Shown: one piece after another, positions 1-5,529 of the stretch
Position numbering within the stretch: the first letter of the stretch is position 1
How the letters are laid out: each line of letters starts with the position of its first letter
Origin: Candidatus Apopatocola equi
GTDB taxonomy: Bacteria; Bacillota; Clostridia; Oscillospirales; Oscillospiraceae
DNA length: 5,957 nt
Direction of reading: 5' to 3'
NCBI GenBank assembly: GCA_018065965.1
Contig: JAGHSH010000242.1
Span: 1 to 5,957 of the forward strand
Made by a program: the position numbers and the translations under genes
The notes under the pieces: model-generated
Told to the model about the DNA's origin: nothing
Databases searched by the model: none
Seen by the model: only the letters and a program-made list of their open reading frames with translations

Positions 1-133
1 TTTCGGTCTCTTCGCTCTCCTGCCGCAGCGTCCGCTCCCGGAGTCCCAGCTCCAGCAGCTCCTCGCCGATGGCGGAAAGGCGGGCCGTGTGGCTTTCGAT
101 CTGCTCCTGCAGAGCATCGGCGCGGCCGGACAG
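1..133 (-). pseudogene. smc: smc continuation in the same frame after the TAG (runs off left edge)
   Basis: After the TAG at 134-136 the same frame runs 44 codons to the left edge without another stop. The residues begin L-S-G-R-A-D-A-L-Q-E-Q-I-E and are rich in Glu, Leu, Arg and Gln with heptad-like spacing, as expected for the ascending SMC coiled coil. No frame change is needed. This is therefore the interrupted continuation of smc and not a separate gene; no plausible new start with a ribosome binding site is seen. Whether it is translated depends on the cause of the TAG: true nonsense mutation, sequence error, or read-through/recoding. Confidence 0.75.
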
Positions 134-1114
134 CTATCCCAGCTCGCGCTCCAGCCGCTCCACGGCGGCGTCGGTGTTTTCGATATTCGTTCGCAGCACG
201 GCGCTCTCGCTCTCCAGCGCGGAGGCTCCCGCCTCCTCTTCCCGCTGCCGCGTGCGCAGCTCTTCCATGGCGAGCTCACAGCCGCGCATACTCTCCCGGA
301 GCTCCTCGGCGGCGGCATAGAGCGTATCCAGCAGCTGCCTGCTCTCATCGCGCTTTCTGAGCGCGGAATCATAGTCGGCGCGGAGTCCCTCGCTCTGATC
401 ATGGAGCCTGTCCAGATTCTCCATCCACAGGGAGATTTCCCGGATTCGCAGCTCGTCCCGGAGCAGCAGATATTTCTTCGCCGTTTCCGACTGCTTTCGC
501 AGAGGCTCCAGCTGCAGCTCCAGCTCGGCAATCTTGTCGCCGATGCGCACCAGATTCTCCTCCGTGCGCTCCAGAGGGCGCTCGGACTCCTCCGTGCGGT
601 AGCGGGAGCGGGAAATGCCCGCCGCCTCCTCGAAGATCTCCCGGCGGTCGGTGGACTTGGCTGACACGATCTCCGCGATGCGGCCCTGTCCGATGATGGA
701 ATAGCCGTCCCGGCCGAGACCCGTGTCCATAAGGAGCTCGGTCACATCCCGGAGACGGACGTTTTCCCGGTTGATGGTATATTCACTCTCACCGCTGCGG
801 TAATAGCGGCGGGAGATGCTGATCTCATCCGTATCCCGATCGAAGATCCTGGCGGTATTATCCAGCACCAGCGTCACCTGTGCGAAGCCCATGGGGCTGC
901 GCTTCTCGGTGCCGCCGAAGATCACGTCCTCCATCTTGCCGCCCCGGAGGGCGCGGGTGCGCTGTTCACCCATGACCCAGAGCAGCGCGTCGGAGATATT
1001 GGACTTGCCGCTGCCGTTGGGGCCCACGATGGCCGTGACCTCCCGCTCAAAGCTGATGCGGGTCTTCTCGGGAAATGATTTGAAGCCCTGCAGCTCCAAT
1101 GCTTTTAAGTACAC
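134..1114 (-). CDS. smc: Chromosome partition protein Smc, N-terminal part up to an in-frame TAG
   Basis: SMC is the dimeric ATPase of bacterial condensin (with ScpA and ScpB), which organises and segregates the chromosome. From the GTG at 1114 the frame encodes 326 residues before TAG at 134-136. The N-terminus is typical (Y-L-K-A-L-E-L-Q-G-F-K-S-F). The Walker A motif is GPNGSGKS (31-38), followed by SDALLWVMGEQ with the Q-loop. IIGQGRI and REIFEEAAGISR mark the end of the N-terminal head half, and the coiled coil begins at about residue 165. A complete SMC has close to 1,200 residues, with hinge, second coil and the Walker B/signature head half all beyond the left edge. GTG is chosen because the protein family begins there and AGAGGT lies 9 bases upstream; the ATG at 1180 would add 22 unrelated residues. 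The TAG would leave only half an ATPase head, yet the frame stays open beyond it. Pro180 and nearby residues also look atypical. Confidence 0.9.
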   Translation of the reverse strand: MYLKALELQGFKSFPEKTRISFEREVTAIVGPNGSGKSNISDALLWVMGEQRTRALRGGKMEDVIFGGTEKRSPMGFAQVTLVLDNTARIFDRDTDEISISRRYYRSGESEYTINRENVRLRDVTELLMDTGLGRDGYSIIGQGRIAEIVSAKSTDRREIFEEAAGISRSRYRTEESERPLERTEENLVRIGDKIAELELQLEPLRKQSETAKKYLLLRDELRIREISLWMENLDRLHDQSEGLRADYDSALRKRDESRQLLDTLYAAAEELRESMRGCELAMEELRTRQREEEAGASALESESAVLRTNIENTDAAVERLERELG

Positions 1115-1123
1115 TGAACTGTT

Positions 1124-1129
1124 ACCTCT
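1124..1129 (-). promoter_or_regulatory. Ribosome binding site that fixes the smc start
   Basis: AGAGGT on the minus strand lies 9 bases before the GTG at 1112-1114. It supports GTG over the in-frame ATG at 1180, which has no such site and would overlap the end of the upstream gene. Confidence 0.7.
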
Positions 1130-1151
1130 GATGATAAAAGTCTGACAGGTT

Positions 1152-1180
1152 ATTGTACTCCTGTTTGTGTTATTTTGCAA
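1152..1180 (-). promoter_or_regulatory. Possible promoter for smc
   Basis: On the minus strand, TTGCAA (1175-1180) and TACAAT (1152-1157) are separated by 17 bases. They match the sigma-70/sigma-A consensus at 4 of 6 and 5 of 6 positions. Transcription would begin near 1145, giving a leader of about 30 bases before the GTG at 1114. The -35 box lies in the last codons of the radical SAM gene, so smc could be transcribed both from here and by read-through. Short AT-rich matches are frequent by chance. Confidence 0.3.
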
Positions 1181-2174
1181 TCACTATGCGGACTTTTTCT
1201 TCGGAATCCGGCAAATTCGGCCGGATTTTCAGCTCACGCAGGCGAAATTTCTCCTGCAGCCACAGCACATTGCAGCGTTTCTGCCCGATGTACTGAGAAA
1301 GGAGCGTCGCCGGCACGAAAATGCTGACGCGGCTTCCCTCCTCCGCACCCTGCAGCAGCGCCTCGCACTCGTTCCGCCGACAGCGGCTGTAGACCAGCTC
1401 GCCCAGCGCCGGGTGGTAGGCGCCCCCCACGGCCTCCCCGCCGGAGAGCTCCTCCGTAGGGTTCAACCCCAGACGGATAACGGGAATGCCCGCCGCTTCA
1501 AACAGGGGCAGCAGCCGGGCGCAGAGCGAGACGGCCTCCTCCACGCTGTGCTCCCGATACTCTCCCCGGAGAAGGGCGTCATAAAGGGGCGTGTGGCGAA
1601 GGACGACCGTGGGATAGATCCGCACGGCATCGGGTCGGAGGGCGATGAGCCGCTCTGCGCTGCGCAGGCAGCTCTCCTCCGTTTCCCCGGGCAGTCCCGT
1701 CATCATCTGCAGCACCAGCCGGAAGCCCGCAGCCTTCACCATGGCAGCGGCGCGCTCCACGTCCGCGGCGCTGTGTCCCCGGCAGGAGGCGCGCAGTACC
1801 GCCTCCGTCATGGACTGGGCTCCCAGCTCCACGGTGGTCACGCCCATCTCCCGCAGAAGAGCGAGCCGCTGCGCATCAATGGCGTCGGGACGGGTGGAAA
1901 CACGGATGGCAGTGACCGTCCCGCTGCGGCGGAAGGGCTGCGCCGCCTCCAGCAGCGCGCGCTGCTCCTCCGCTGAGATGGCCGTGAAGCTGCCGCCGTA
2001 GAAGGCAAGCTCATAGTCCTTTTCCTCCCCCAGCGCCAGAAGCGCCCTGCGTACATCCTCCCCGGAAACGGGAAAAAGGCTGCCGGAGATGCGCTTCTGA
2101 TTGCAGAACACGCATTGGTTCGGGCAGCCCAGATGGGGGATGAAGAGAGGGAGGATTCGGTGTTGTGTTTTCAT
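1170..2174 (-). CDS. Elp3-like radical SAM protein of unknown substrate
   Basis: Radical SAM enzymes cleave S-adenosylmethionine with a [4Fe-4S] cluster to make a radical. The cluster motif is C17-P-N-Q-C21-V-F-C24 (CxxxCxxC), preceded by IPHLGCPNQ. Further core motifs are FYGGSFT (58-64, glycine-rich SAM-binding segment), STRPD (93-97), VELGAQS (115-121), GHSAADVE (133-140), QMMTGLPGET (156-165) and RIYPTVVLRHTPLYD (185-199). These resemble the Elp3 radical SAM half and its C-terminal extension. At 334 residues it lacks the acetyltransferase domain of true Elp3, so tRNA acetylation chemistry cannot be assumed. A gene of this type between rnc and smc is, as I recall, common in Clostridia; its substrate is not known to me. 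The ATG at 2174 gives the usual short N-terminus but has no evident Shine-Dalgarno sequence. Stop is TAA. Complete; family sure, function open. Confidence 0.9.
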   Translation of the reverse strand: MKTQHRILPLFIPHLGCPNQCVFCNQKRISGSLFPVSGEDVRRALLALGEEKDYELAFYGGSFTAISAEEQRALLEAAQPFRRSGTVTAIRVSTRPDAIDAQRLALLREMGVTTVELGAQSMTEAVLRASCRGHSAADVERAAAMVKAAGFRLVLQMMTGLPGETEESCLRSAERLIALRPDAVRIYPTVVLRHTPLYDALLRGEYREHSVEEAVSLCARLLPLFEAAGIPVIRLGLNPTEELSGGEAVGGAYHPALGELVYSRCRRNECEALLQGAEEGSRVSIFVPATLLSQYIGQKRCNVLWLQEKFRLRELKIRPNLPDSEEKVRIVIAK

Positions 2175-2176
2175 AA

Positions 2177-2189
2177 ACTGCTAAACAGT
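2177..2189 (-). other. Small hairpin directly before the radical SAM start codon
   Basis: ACTG (2177-2180) and CAGT (2186-2189) can pair across a 5-base loop, ending 2 bases before the ATG at 2174. It occupies the place where a Shine-Dalgarno sequence would be, and none is visible there. Four pairs are weak and may be chance. Its outer T is shared with the base of the long hairpin, so the two structures compete only at that base. Confidence 0.35.
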
Positions 2190-2249
2190 GAGGAATTGGG
2201 GCGTTGCTTCACAGACGCTTTCCGTGCGAAGCAGCACCGCAATTCCTCA
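2189..2249 (-). repeat. Long near-perfect inverted repeat (hairpin) between rnc and the radical SAM gene
   Basis: Arms at 2189-2210 and 2228-2249 (22 bases each) flank a 17-base loop. The outer 10 pairs are perfect (TGAGGAATTG against CAATTCCTCA), as are the inner 6 (TGCTTC against GAAGCA). Read as minus-strand RNA, the stem has 19 Watson-Crick pairs, one G-U pair and two mismatches (C-C and C-A). It begins 19 bases after the rnc stop and ends 14 bases before the ATG of the next gene. No run of U follows on the minus strand, so it is not a standard intrinsic terminator. Possible roles are an RNase III processing site, an mRNA stabiliser, or a REP/MITE-like palindromic element. No target-site duplication is evident. 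Confidence 0.85.
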
Positions 2250-2268
2250 GCATTCTTTTTGGGGGCCT

Positions 2269-2949
2269 TTATTTTTCTTGATGCATGGCCTTGAGCGCAA
2301 CCGCCGCGGCTGCCTGCTCAGCCTCCTTTTTGGAATGACCGCTGCCGGTGCCGATGGGCTTGCCGTTGAGACACACCTCCACGGAAAACACCTTCAGGTG
2401 GTCGGGGCCGCTCTCGGAGAGCAGCTCATAGCTGAGACTTCTGCCGCTCTGCTGCTGCACCAGCTCCTGCAGGGCGGTTTTGGCGTCGTTGAAATAGAGA
2501 GGCTCCTTCTCGCCCAGCTGAGAGAGCAGACGGCTGCTGATGAACTTCTTTGCCTCGTCATAGCCGCCGTCCAGATAAAGGGCGGCTATGAGCGCCTCCA
2601 CGGCGTCCGCCAGAATGGAGGGACGCTCCCGGCCTCCGTTATGATCCATGCCCCGGCCCAGGCGCATATAGCGTCCCAGCTCCAGACCCAGTGCCACATG
2701 GTGCAGGGACTGCTCGCAGACCAGCTCCGAGCGGAGCCGGGTCATGCGGCCCTCAGGCATGGCGCCGAAGCGGCGGTAGAGCGCATCGGCCACGGTGAAG
2801 CCCAGAACACTGTCTCCCAGAAATTCCAGTCTTTCGTTGCACAGGGCGCTCCCGCCGCTCTCATTGGCATAGGAGGAGTGGGTCAGGGCTGTCTGAAGCA
2901 GGCGGCTGTCATGAAAGCGATAGCCGATTTTTTCTTCCAGCTCCGTCAT
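2269..2949 (-). CDS. rnc: Ribonuclease III
   Basis: Double-strand-specific endoribonuclease that acts as a homodimer in processing rRNA precursors and structured mRNAs. It has 226 residues, normal for the family. The catalytic domain (about 1-145) has the signature NERLEFLGDS (38-47) with E39, E42 and D46, then E66, D115 and E118, matching Escherichia coli E38, E41, D45, E65, D114 and E117, so the Mg-binding site is intact. The double-stranded RNA-binding domain spans about 153-222, starting at NDAKTALQEL and ending with the lysine-containing GHSKKEAEQAAAAVAL helix. The ATG lies 2 bases after the acpP stop and uses the GGAG in the acpP end (GGAGTAAGCATG), so translation is likely coupled to acpP. 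Stop is TAA. A long hairpin starts 19 bases downstream of the stop and is a plausible substrate for this same enzyme (inference). Confidence 0.97.
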   Translation of the reverse strand: MTELEEKIGYRFHDSRLLQTALTHSSYANESGGSALCNERLEFLGDSVLGFTVADALYRRFGAMPEGRMTRLRSELVCEQSLHHVALGLELGRYMRLGRGMDHNGGRERPSILADAVEALIAALYLDGGYDEAKKFISSRLLSQLGEKEPLYFNDAKTALQELVQQQSGRSLSYELLSESGPDHLKVFSVEVCLNGKPIGTGSGHSKKEAEQAAAAVALKAMHQEK

Positions 2950-2951
2950 GC

Positions 2952-3185
2952 TTACTCCATGGCCCGCGTCACATACGCAGCCAGATCTCCGATGGTCACG
3001 ATCTCGGAGAGAGCGTCCTCCGGCGTGTCGGGAAGAGAGAATTCCTCCTCCAGCGCCATGGTGAGCTCCACCACGTCCAGAGAGTCCGCGCCCAGATCGG
3101 CCACAAAAGCCGTGTTGGCGGAAATGGTGTCCCGCTCCAGCAGGAACTGCTCCGCGACCATGTCAAGAATCTTTTCCAGTACCAT
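2952..3185 (-). CDS. acpP: Acyl carrier protein
   Basis: Small acidic carrier of growing acyl chains in type II fatty acid synthesis, and the source of acyl groups for PlsX encoded just upstream. It has 77 residues, normal for ACP. The attachment motif GADSLD (32-37) has Ser35 in place for the 4'-phosphopantetheine arm, followed by the acidic recognition helix VVELTMALEEEF. Start ATG is 5 bases after the plsX TAA, with AAGGAG inside the plsX end as ribosome binding site (about 10 bases from ATG). The gene ends with TAA two bases before the rnc ATG. Proximity to plsX argues that this is the ACP of primary lipid metabolism rather than a specialised carrier. No fab genes are next to it, unlike the plsX-fabD-fabG-acpP order of bacilli. 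Confidence 0.95.
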   Translation of the reverse strand: MVLEKILDMVAEQFLLERDTISANTAFVADLGADSLDVVELTMALEEEFSLPDTPEDALSEIVTIGDLAAYVTRAME

Positions 3186-3190
3186 TGTGT

Positions 3191-4222
3191 TTATTCTCCT
3201 TCTTGTGTCTTTTCTATCCGCATAAAGCCGATATTTTTTTCTATTATGCCGGTCACATCCCGCTCCGCGCAGCGCACAGCCTGCAGCACCGCGCTGCGTA
3301 TGGCCCGCTCATCGCTGGAGCCGTGAGCCTTGATCACGCATCTGCGCAGCCCCAGCAGAGGCGTACCGCCCACCTCGGAAGCGTCCAGCATACCCTTGAG
3401 CGCAGCGAGATCGTCCCGGAGCGCCAGAGCAGCCAGCTTGTTTTTCGTGTTCTTCGTCATGGCGGCCTTGAGCCGGCTCATGAGGAACTTCGCCGTACCC
3501 TCAATAGACTTGAGAAGCACATTGCCGGCAAAGCCGTCGGCAACCGCCACGTCCGCCACACCGGAGAAGATAGCGCTGCTCTCCAGATTGCCCACAAAGT
3601 TCAGCCGTCCGGCTTCCTTCTCCGCCTGCAGCAGGGCAAAGGTCTGCTTCTGCAGCTCGCCGCCCTTGCTGTCCTCCGCGCCGATATTCAGCAGCGCAAT
3701 GCGGGGAGAGGCTATGCCCATGACCTCCCGGGCATAGATGTCAGCCAGATAGGCAAACTGCAGCAGATACTCGGGGGTACACTCGCTGTTTGCGCCGCAG
3801 TCGGCCAGCAGCAGGCCCTTTCCCTCGTTGGGGATCACGGGCGCAAAGCAGGCTCTGCGCACGCCGGGAATGCGCCGCACCGTCAGCGTAGCGCCGCTGA
3901 GAAGTGCGCCGGTGCTGCCGGCGGAAATGGCTGCATCGCCCTCCCCCCGGGAGAGCATCTGCAGCATCACGGACATGGAGGCATTCTTCTTCCGGCGCAC
4001 AGCGGTGGCCGGATCGTCCTCCATGGTGATCACCTCCGGGGCGTCCACCACGGAAACACGGCCGCCTTCGGGCACATGGGCCGCGCTGAGGACAGAGCGG
4101 ATGCGCTCCTCCTGTCCGATGAGCACCACATCGACCCCGAATTCCGCCGCCGCAGCGGCAGCACCCCGGACGACGGCCTCCGGGGCGTTATCGCCGCCCA
4201 TGGCATCGATCAGGATACGCAT
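3191..4222 (-). CDS. plsX: Phosphate acyltransferase PlsX
   Basis: PlsX converts acyl-ACP and phosphate into acyl-phosphate, the acyl donor for PlsY, and so starts phosphatidic acid synthesis at the inner membrane face. From the chosen ATG it has 343 residues, as expected. Family motifs: DAMGGDNAP (6-14), SAGSTGALLSGA (100-111), ADCGANSE (140-147), VADGFAGN (227-234), GGTPLLGL (285-292) and IKAHGSSD (297-304). The ATG at 4222 is preferred because it gives the usual N-terminus (M-R-I-L-I-D-A-M-G-G-D) and lies 7 bases after GAGG; an in-frame GTG at 4228 is possible but sits too close to that site. It overlaps the trmFO end by 13 bases. The stop is TAA, and acpP, encoding its substrate carrier, begins 5 bases later. 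Complete and apparently functional. Confidence 0.96.
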   Translation of the reverse strand: MRILIDAMGGDNAPEAVVRGAAAAAAEFGVDVVLIGQEERIRSVLSAAHVPEGGRVSVVDAPEVITMEDDPATAVRRKKNASMSVMLQMLSRGEGDAAISAGSTGALLSGATLTVRRIPGVRRACFAPVIPNEGKGLLLADCGANSECTPEYLLQFAYLADIYAREVMGIASPRIALLNIGAEDSKGGELQKQTFALLQAEKEAGRLNFVGNLESSAIFSGVADVAVADGFAGNVLLKSIEGTAKFLMSRLKAAMTKNTKNKLAALALRDDLAALKGMLDASEVGGTPLLGLRRCVIKAHGSSDERAIRSAVLQAVRCAERDVTGIIEKNIGFMRIEKTQEGE

Positions 4223-5529
4223 GTCCACACCTCGCCCTTCACCATCTCGTCAATGATTTCCAGAGAACGGCGGGAAATCTCCGCGTTCTTGTTGCGCTTG
4301 CCCTTCACCCGGTAATCCAGCGGGGAAATGATGCCGAAGTTGATGTTCATGGGCTGGAAATCGCCCACGCTGCCCCGGCTCACATACAGACCCAGCGCAC
4401 CGATGGCGGTTTCCTGAGGGAAGTTCAGGGGCTCCATGCCCAGTAGGCGGGCGGCGGTCTCCAGTCCCACCAGCATACCGGAGGCGCAGGATTCCACATA
4501 GCCCTCCACACCGGTCATCTGGCCGGCGAAGGAAATGCGCTCCTCGCCGATGAGCCGGTAATAGCGATCCAGCACACCGGGAGAGTTGATGTAGGTATTG
4601 CGGTGCATCACGCCGTAGCGGACGAACTCCGCGTCCCGGAGGGCGGGGATCATGGAGAACACGCGCTTCTGCTCGCCGAAGGCCAGATGGGTCTGGAAGC
4701 CCACCAGATTATAGAGAGTGCCGTCGGCATTGTCCTGCCGCAGCTGCACCACCGCATAGGGCTCCTCCCCGGTGCGGGGATCCTTGAGTCCCACGGGCTT
4801 CATGGGGCCGTAACGGAGGGTATCAATGCCCCGGCGGGCCATGACCTCCACGGGCATGCAGCCCTCAAACACGCCGCTGTCCTCGAAACCGTGTACATTG
4901 GCTTCCCGGGCAGAGATCAGCTCCTTCCAGAAGGCGTTGTACTCCTCCTCGGTCATGGGGCAGTTTACATAATCCGCCGTCCCCTTGTCGTAGCGGGAAG
5001 CGAAGAAAGCGCTGCTCTGATCCACGCTTTCCAGCGTGACGATGGGCGCCACCGCATCGAAGAAGTGGAGACCGTCGCCGCCGGTACGGGCGGCGATCCT
5101 GTCGGCCAGGGTATCGCTGGTGAGGGGGCCGGAGGCAATGATGACCTCCCCCTCAGGGAAGTCGGTGCATTCCTGCTCGACCACGTGGACATTGGGATGG
5201 CTGCGGAGCGCCTCGGTAACGGCTTTGGCAAAGCCCTCCCGATCCACGGCCAGAGCGCCGCCGGCGGCGACCCGGTGTTCATCCGCGCAGCGCATGATCA
5301 GGCTGCCCGTGCGGCGCAGCTCCTCCTTGAGAAGCCCCACCGCGTTGGTGAGCTCGTCGCTGCGCAGAGAGTTGGAGCAGACCAGCTCGGCAAAATAGGG
5401 AGAGACATGCACCGGGGAGCTTTTGCCCGGGCGCATCTCGATGAGCGTAACATCAATACCGCGGATGGCAAGCTGCCATGCCGCTTCGCTGCCGGCAAGG
5501 CCGGCGCCTACCACTGTGACCTTATGCAT
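4210..5529 (-). CDS. trmFO: Methylenetetrahydrofolate--tRNA-(uracil-5-)-methyltransferase TrmFO
   Basis: This FAD- and folate-dependent enzyme methylates U54 in the T-loop of tRNA, using 5,10-methylenetetrahydrofolate as carbon donor and FADH2 as reductant. It has 439 residues, normal for the family. The N-terminal dinucleotide fold shows GAGLAGSEAAWQLA (8-21) ending at an acidic residue, E31. The family motif LVCSNSLRSDE (49-59) carries Cys51, and FEGCMPVE (221-228) carries Cys224; these correspond to the two functional cysteines known in Bacillus subtilis TrmFO (Cys53, Cys226). GFQTHL and the late GQMTGVEGYVES segment are also typical and distinguish it from the related MnmG. The ATG at 5529 overlaps the topA stop by 8 bases and has a purine-rich AAGGTGAAGG directly upstream. 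The TGA stop lies inside the beginning of plsX, so the three genes are probably coupled. Complete, with no defect seen. Confidence 0.96.
   Translation of the reverse strand: MHKVTVVGAGLAGSEAAWQLAIRGIDVTLIEMRPGKSSPVHVSPYFAELVCSNSLRSDELTNAVGLLKEELRRTGSLIMRCADEHRVAAGGALAVDREGFAKAVTEALRSHPNVHVVEQECTDFPEGEVIIASGPLTSDTLADRIAARTGGDGLHFFDAVAPIVTLESVDQSSAFFASRYDKGTADYVNCPMTEEEYNAFWKELISAREANVHGFEDSGVFEGCMPVEVMARRGIDTLRYGPMKPVGLKDPRTGEEPYAVVQLRQDNADGTLYNLVGFQTHLAFGEQKRVFSMIPALRDAEFVRYGVMHRNTYINSPGVLDRYYRLIGEERISFAGQMTGVEGYVESCASGMLVGLETAARLLGMEPLNFPQETAIGALGLYVSRGSVGDFQPMNINFGIISPLDYRVKGKRNKNAEISRRSLEIIDEMVKGEVWTCVS

Noticed and set aside
89..664. Plus-strand open frame opposite the interrupted part of smc
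   Set aside because: Its Leu/Gln/Arg-rich protein is what an antisense reading of a coiled-coil gene gives; no ribosome binding site or motif supports it.
1144..1163. ACAGG/CCTGT inverted repeat between the radical SAM gene and smc
   Set aside because: Only 5 pairs with a 10-base loop; compatible with chance and not followed by a T run.
2228..2260. Intrinsic terminator on the plus strand (hairpin followed by CATTCTTTTT)
   Set aside because: No plus-strand gene needs it, and the T stretch is short, interrupted and offset from the stem. On the minus strand no T run follows the stem.
2188..3225. Plus-strand open frame spanning rnc and acpP
   Set aside because: It runs across two well-supported minus-strand genes and the hairpin, and its protein shows no coherent domain.
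3185..4315. Long plus-strand open frame (376 codons) opposite plsX
   Set aside because: Antisense shadow of a GC-rich gene; the composition is His/Gln/Ala-rich without family motifs, and plsX opposite is unmistakable.
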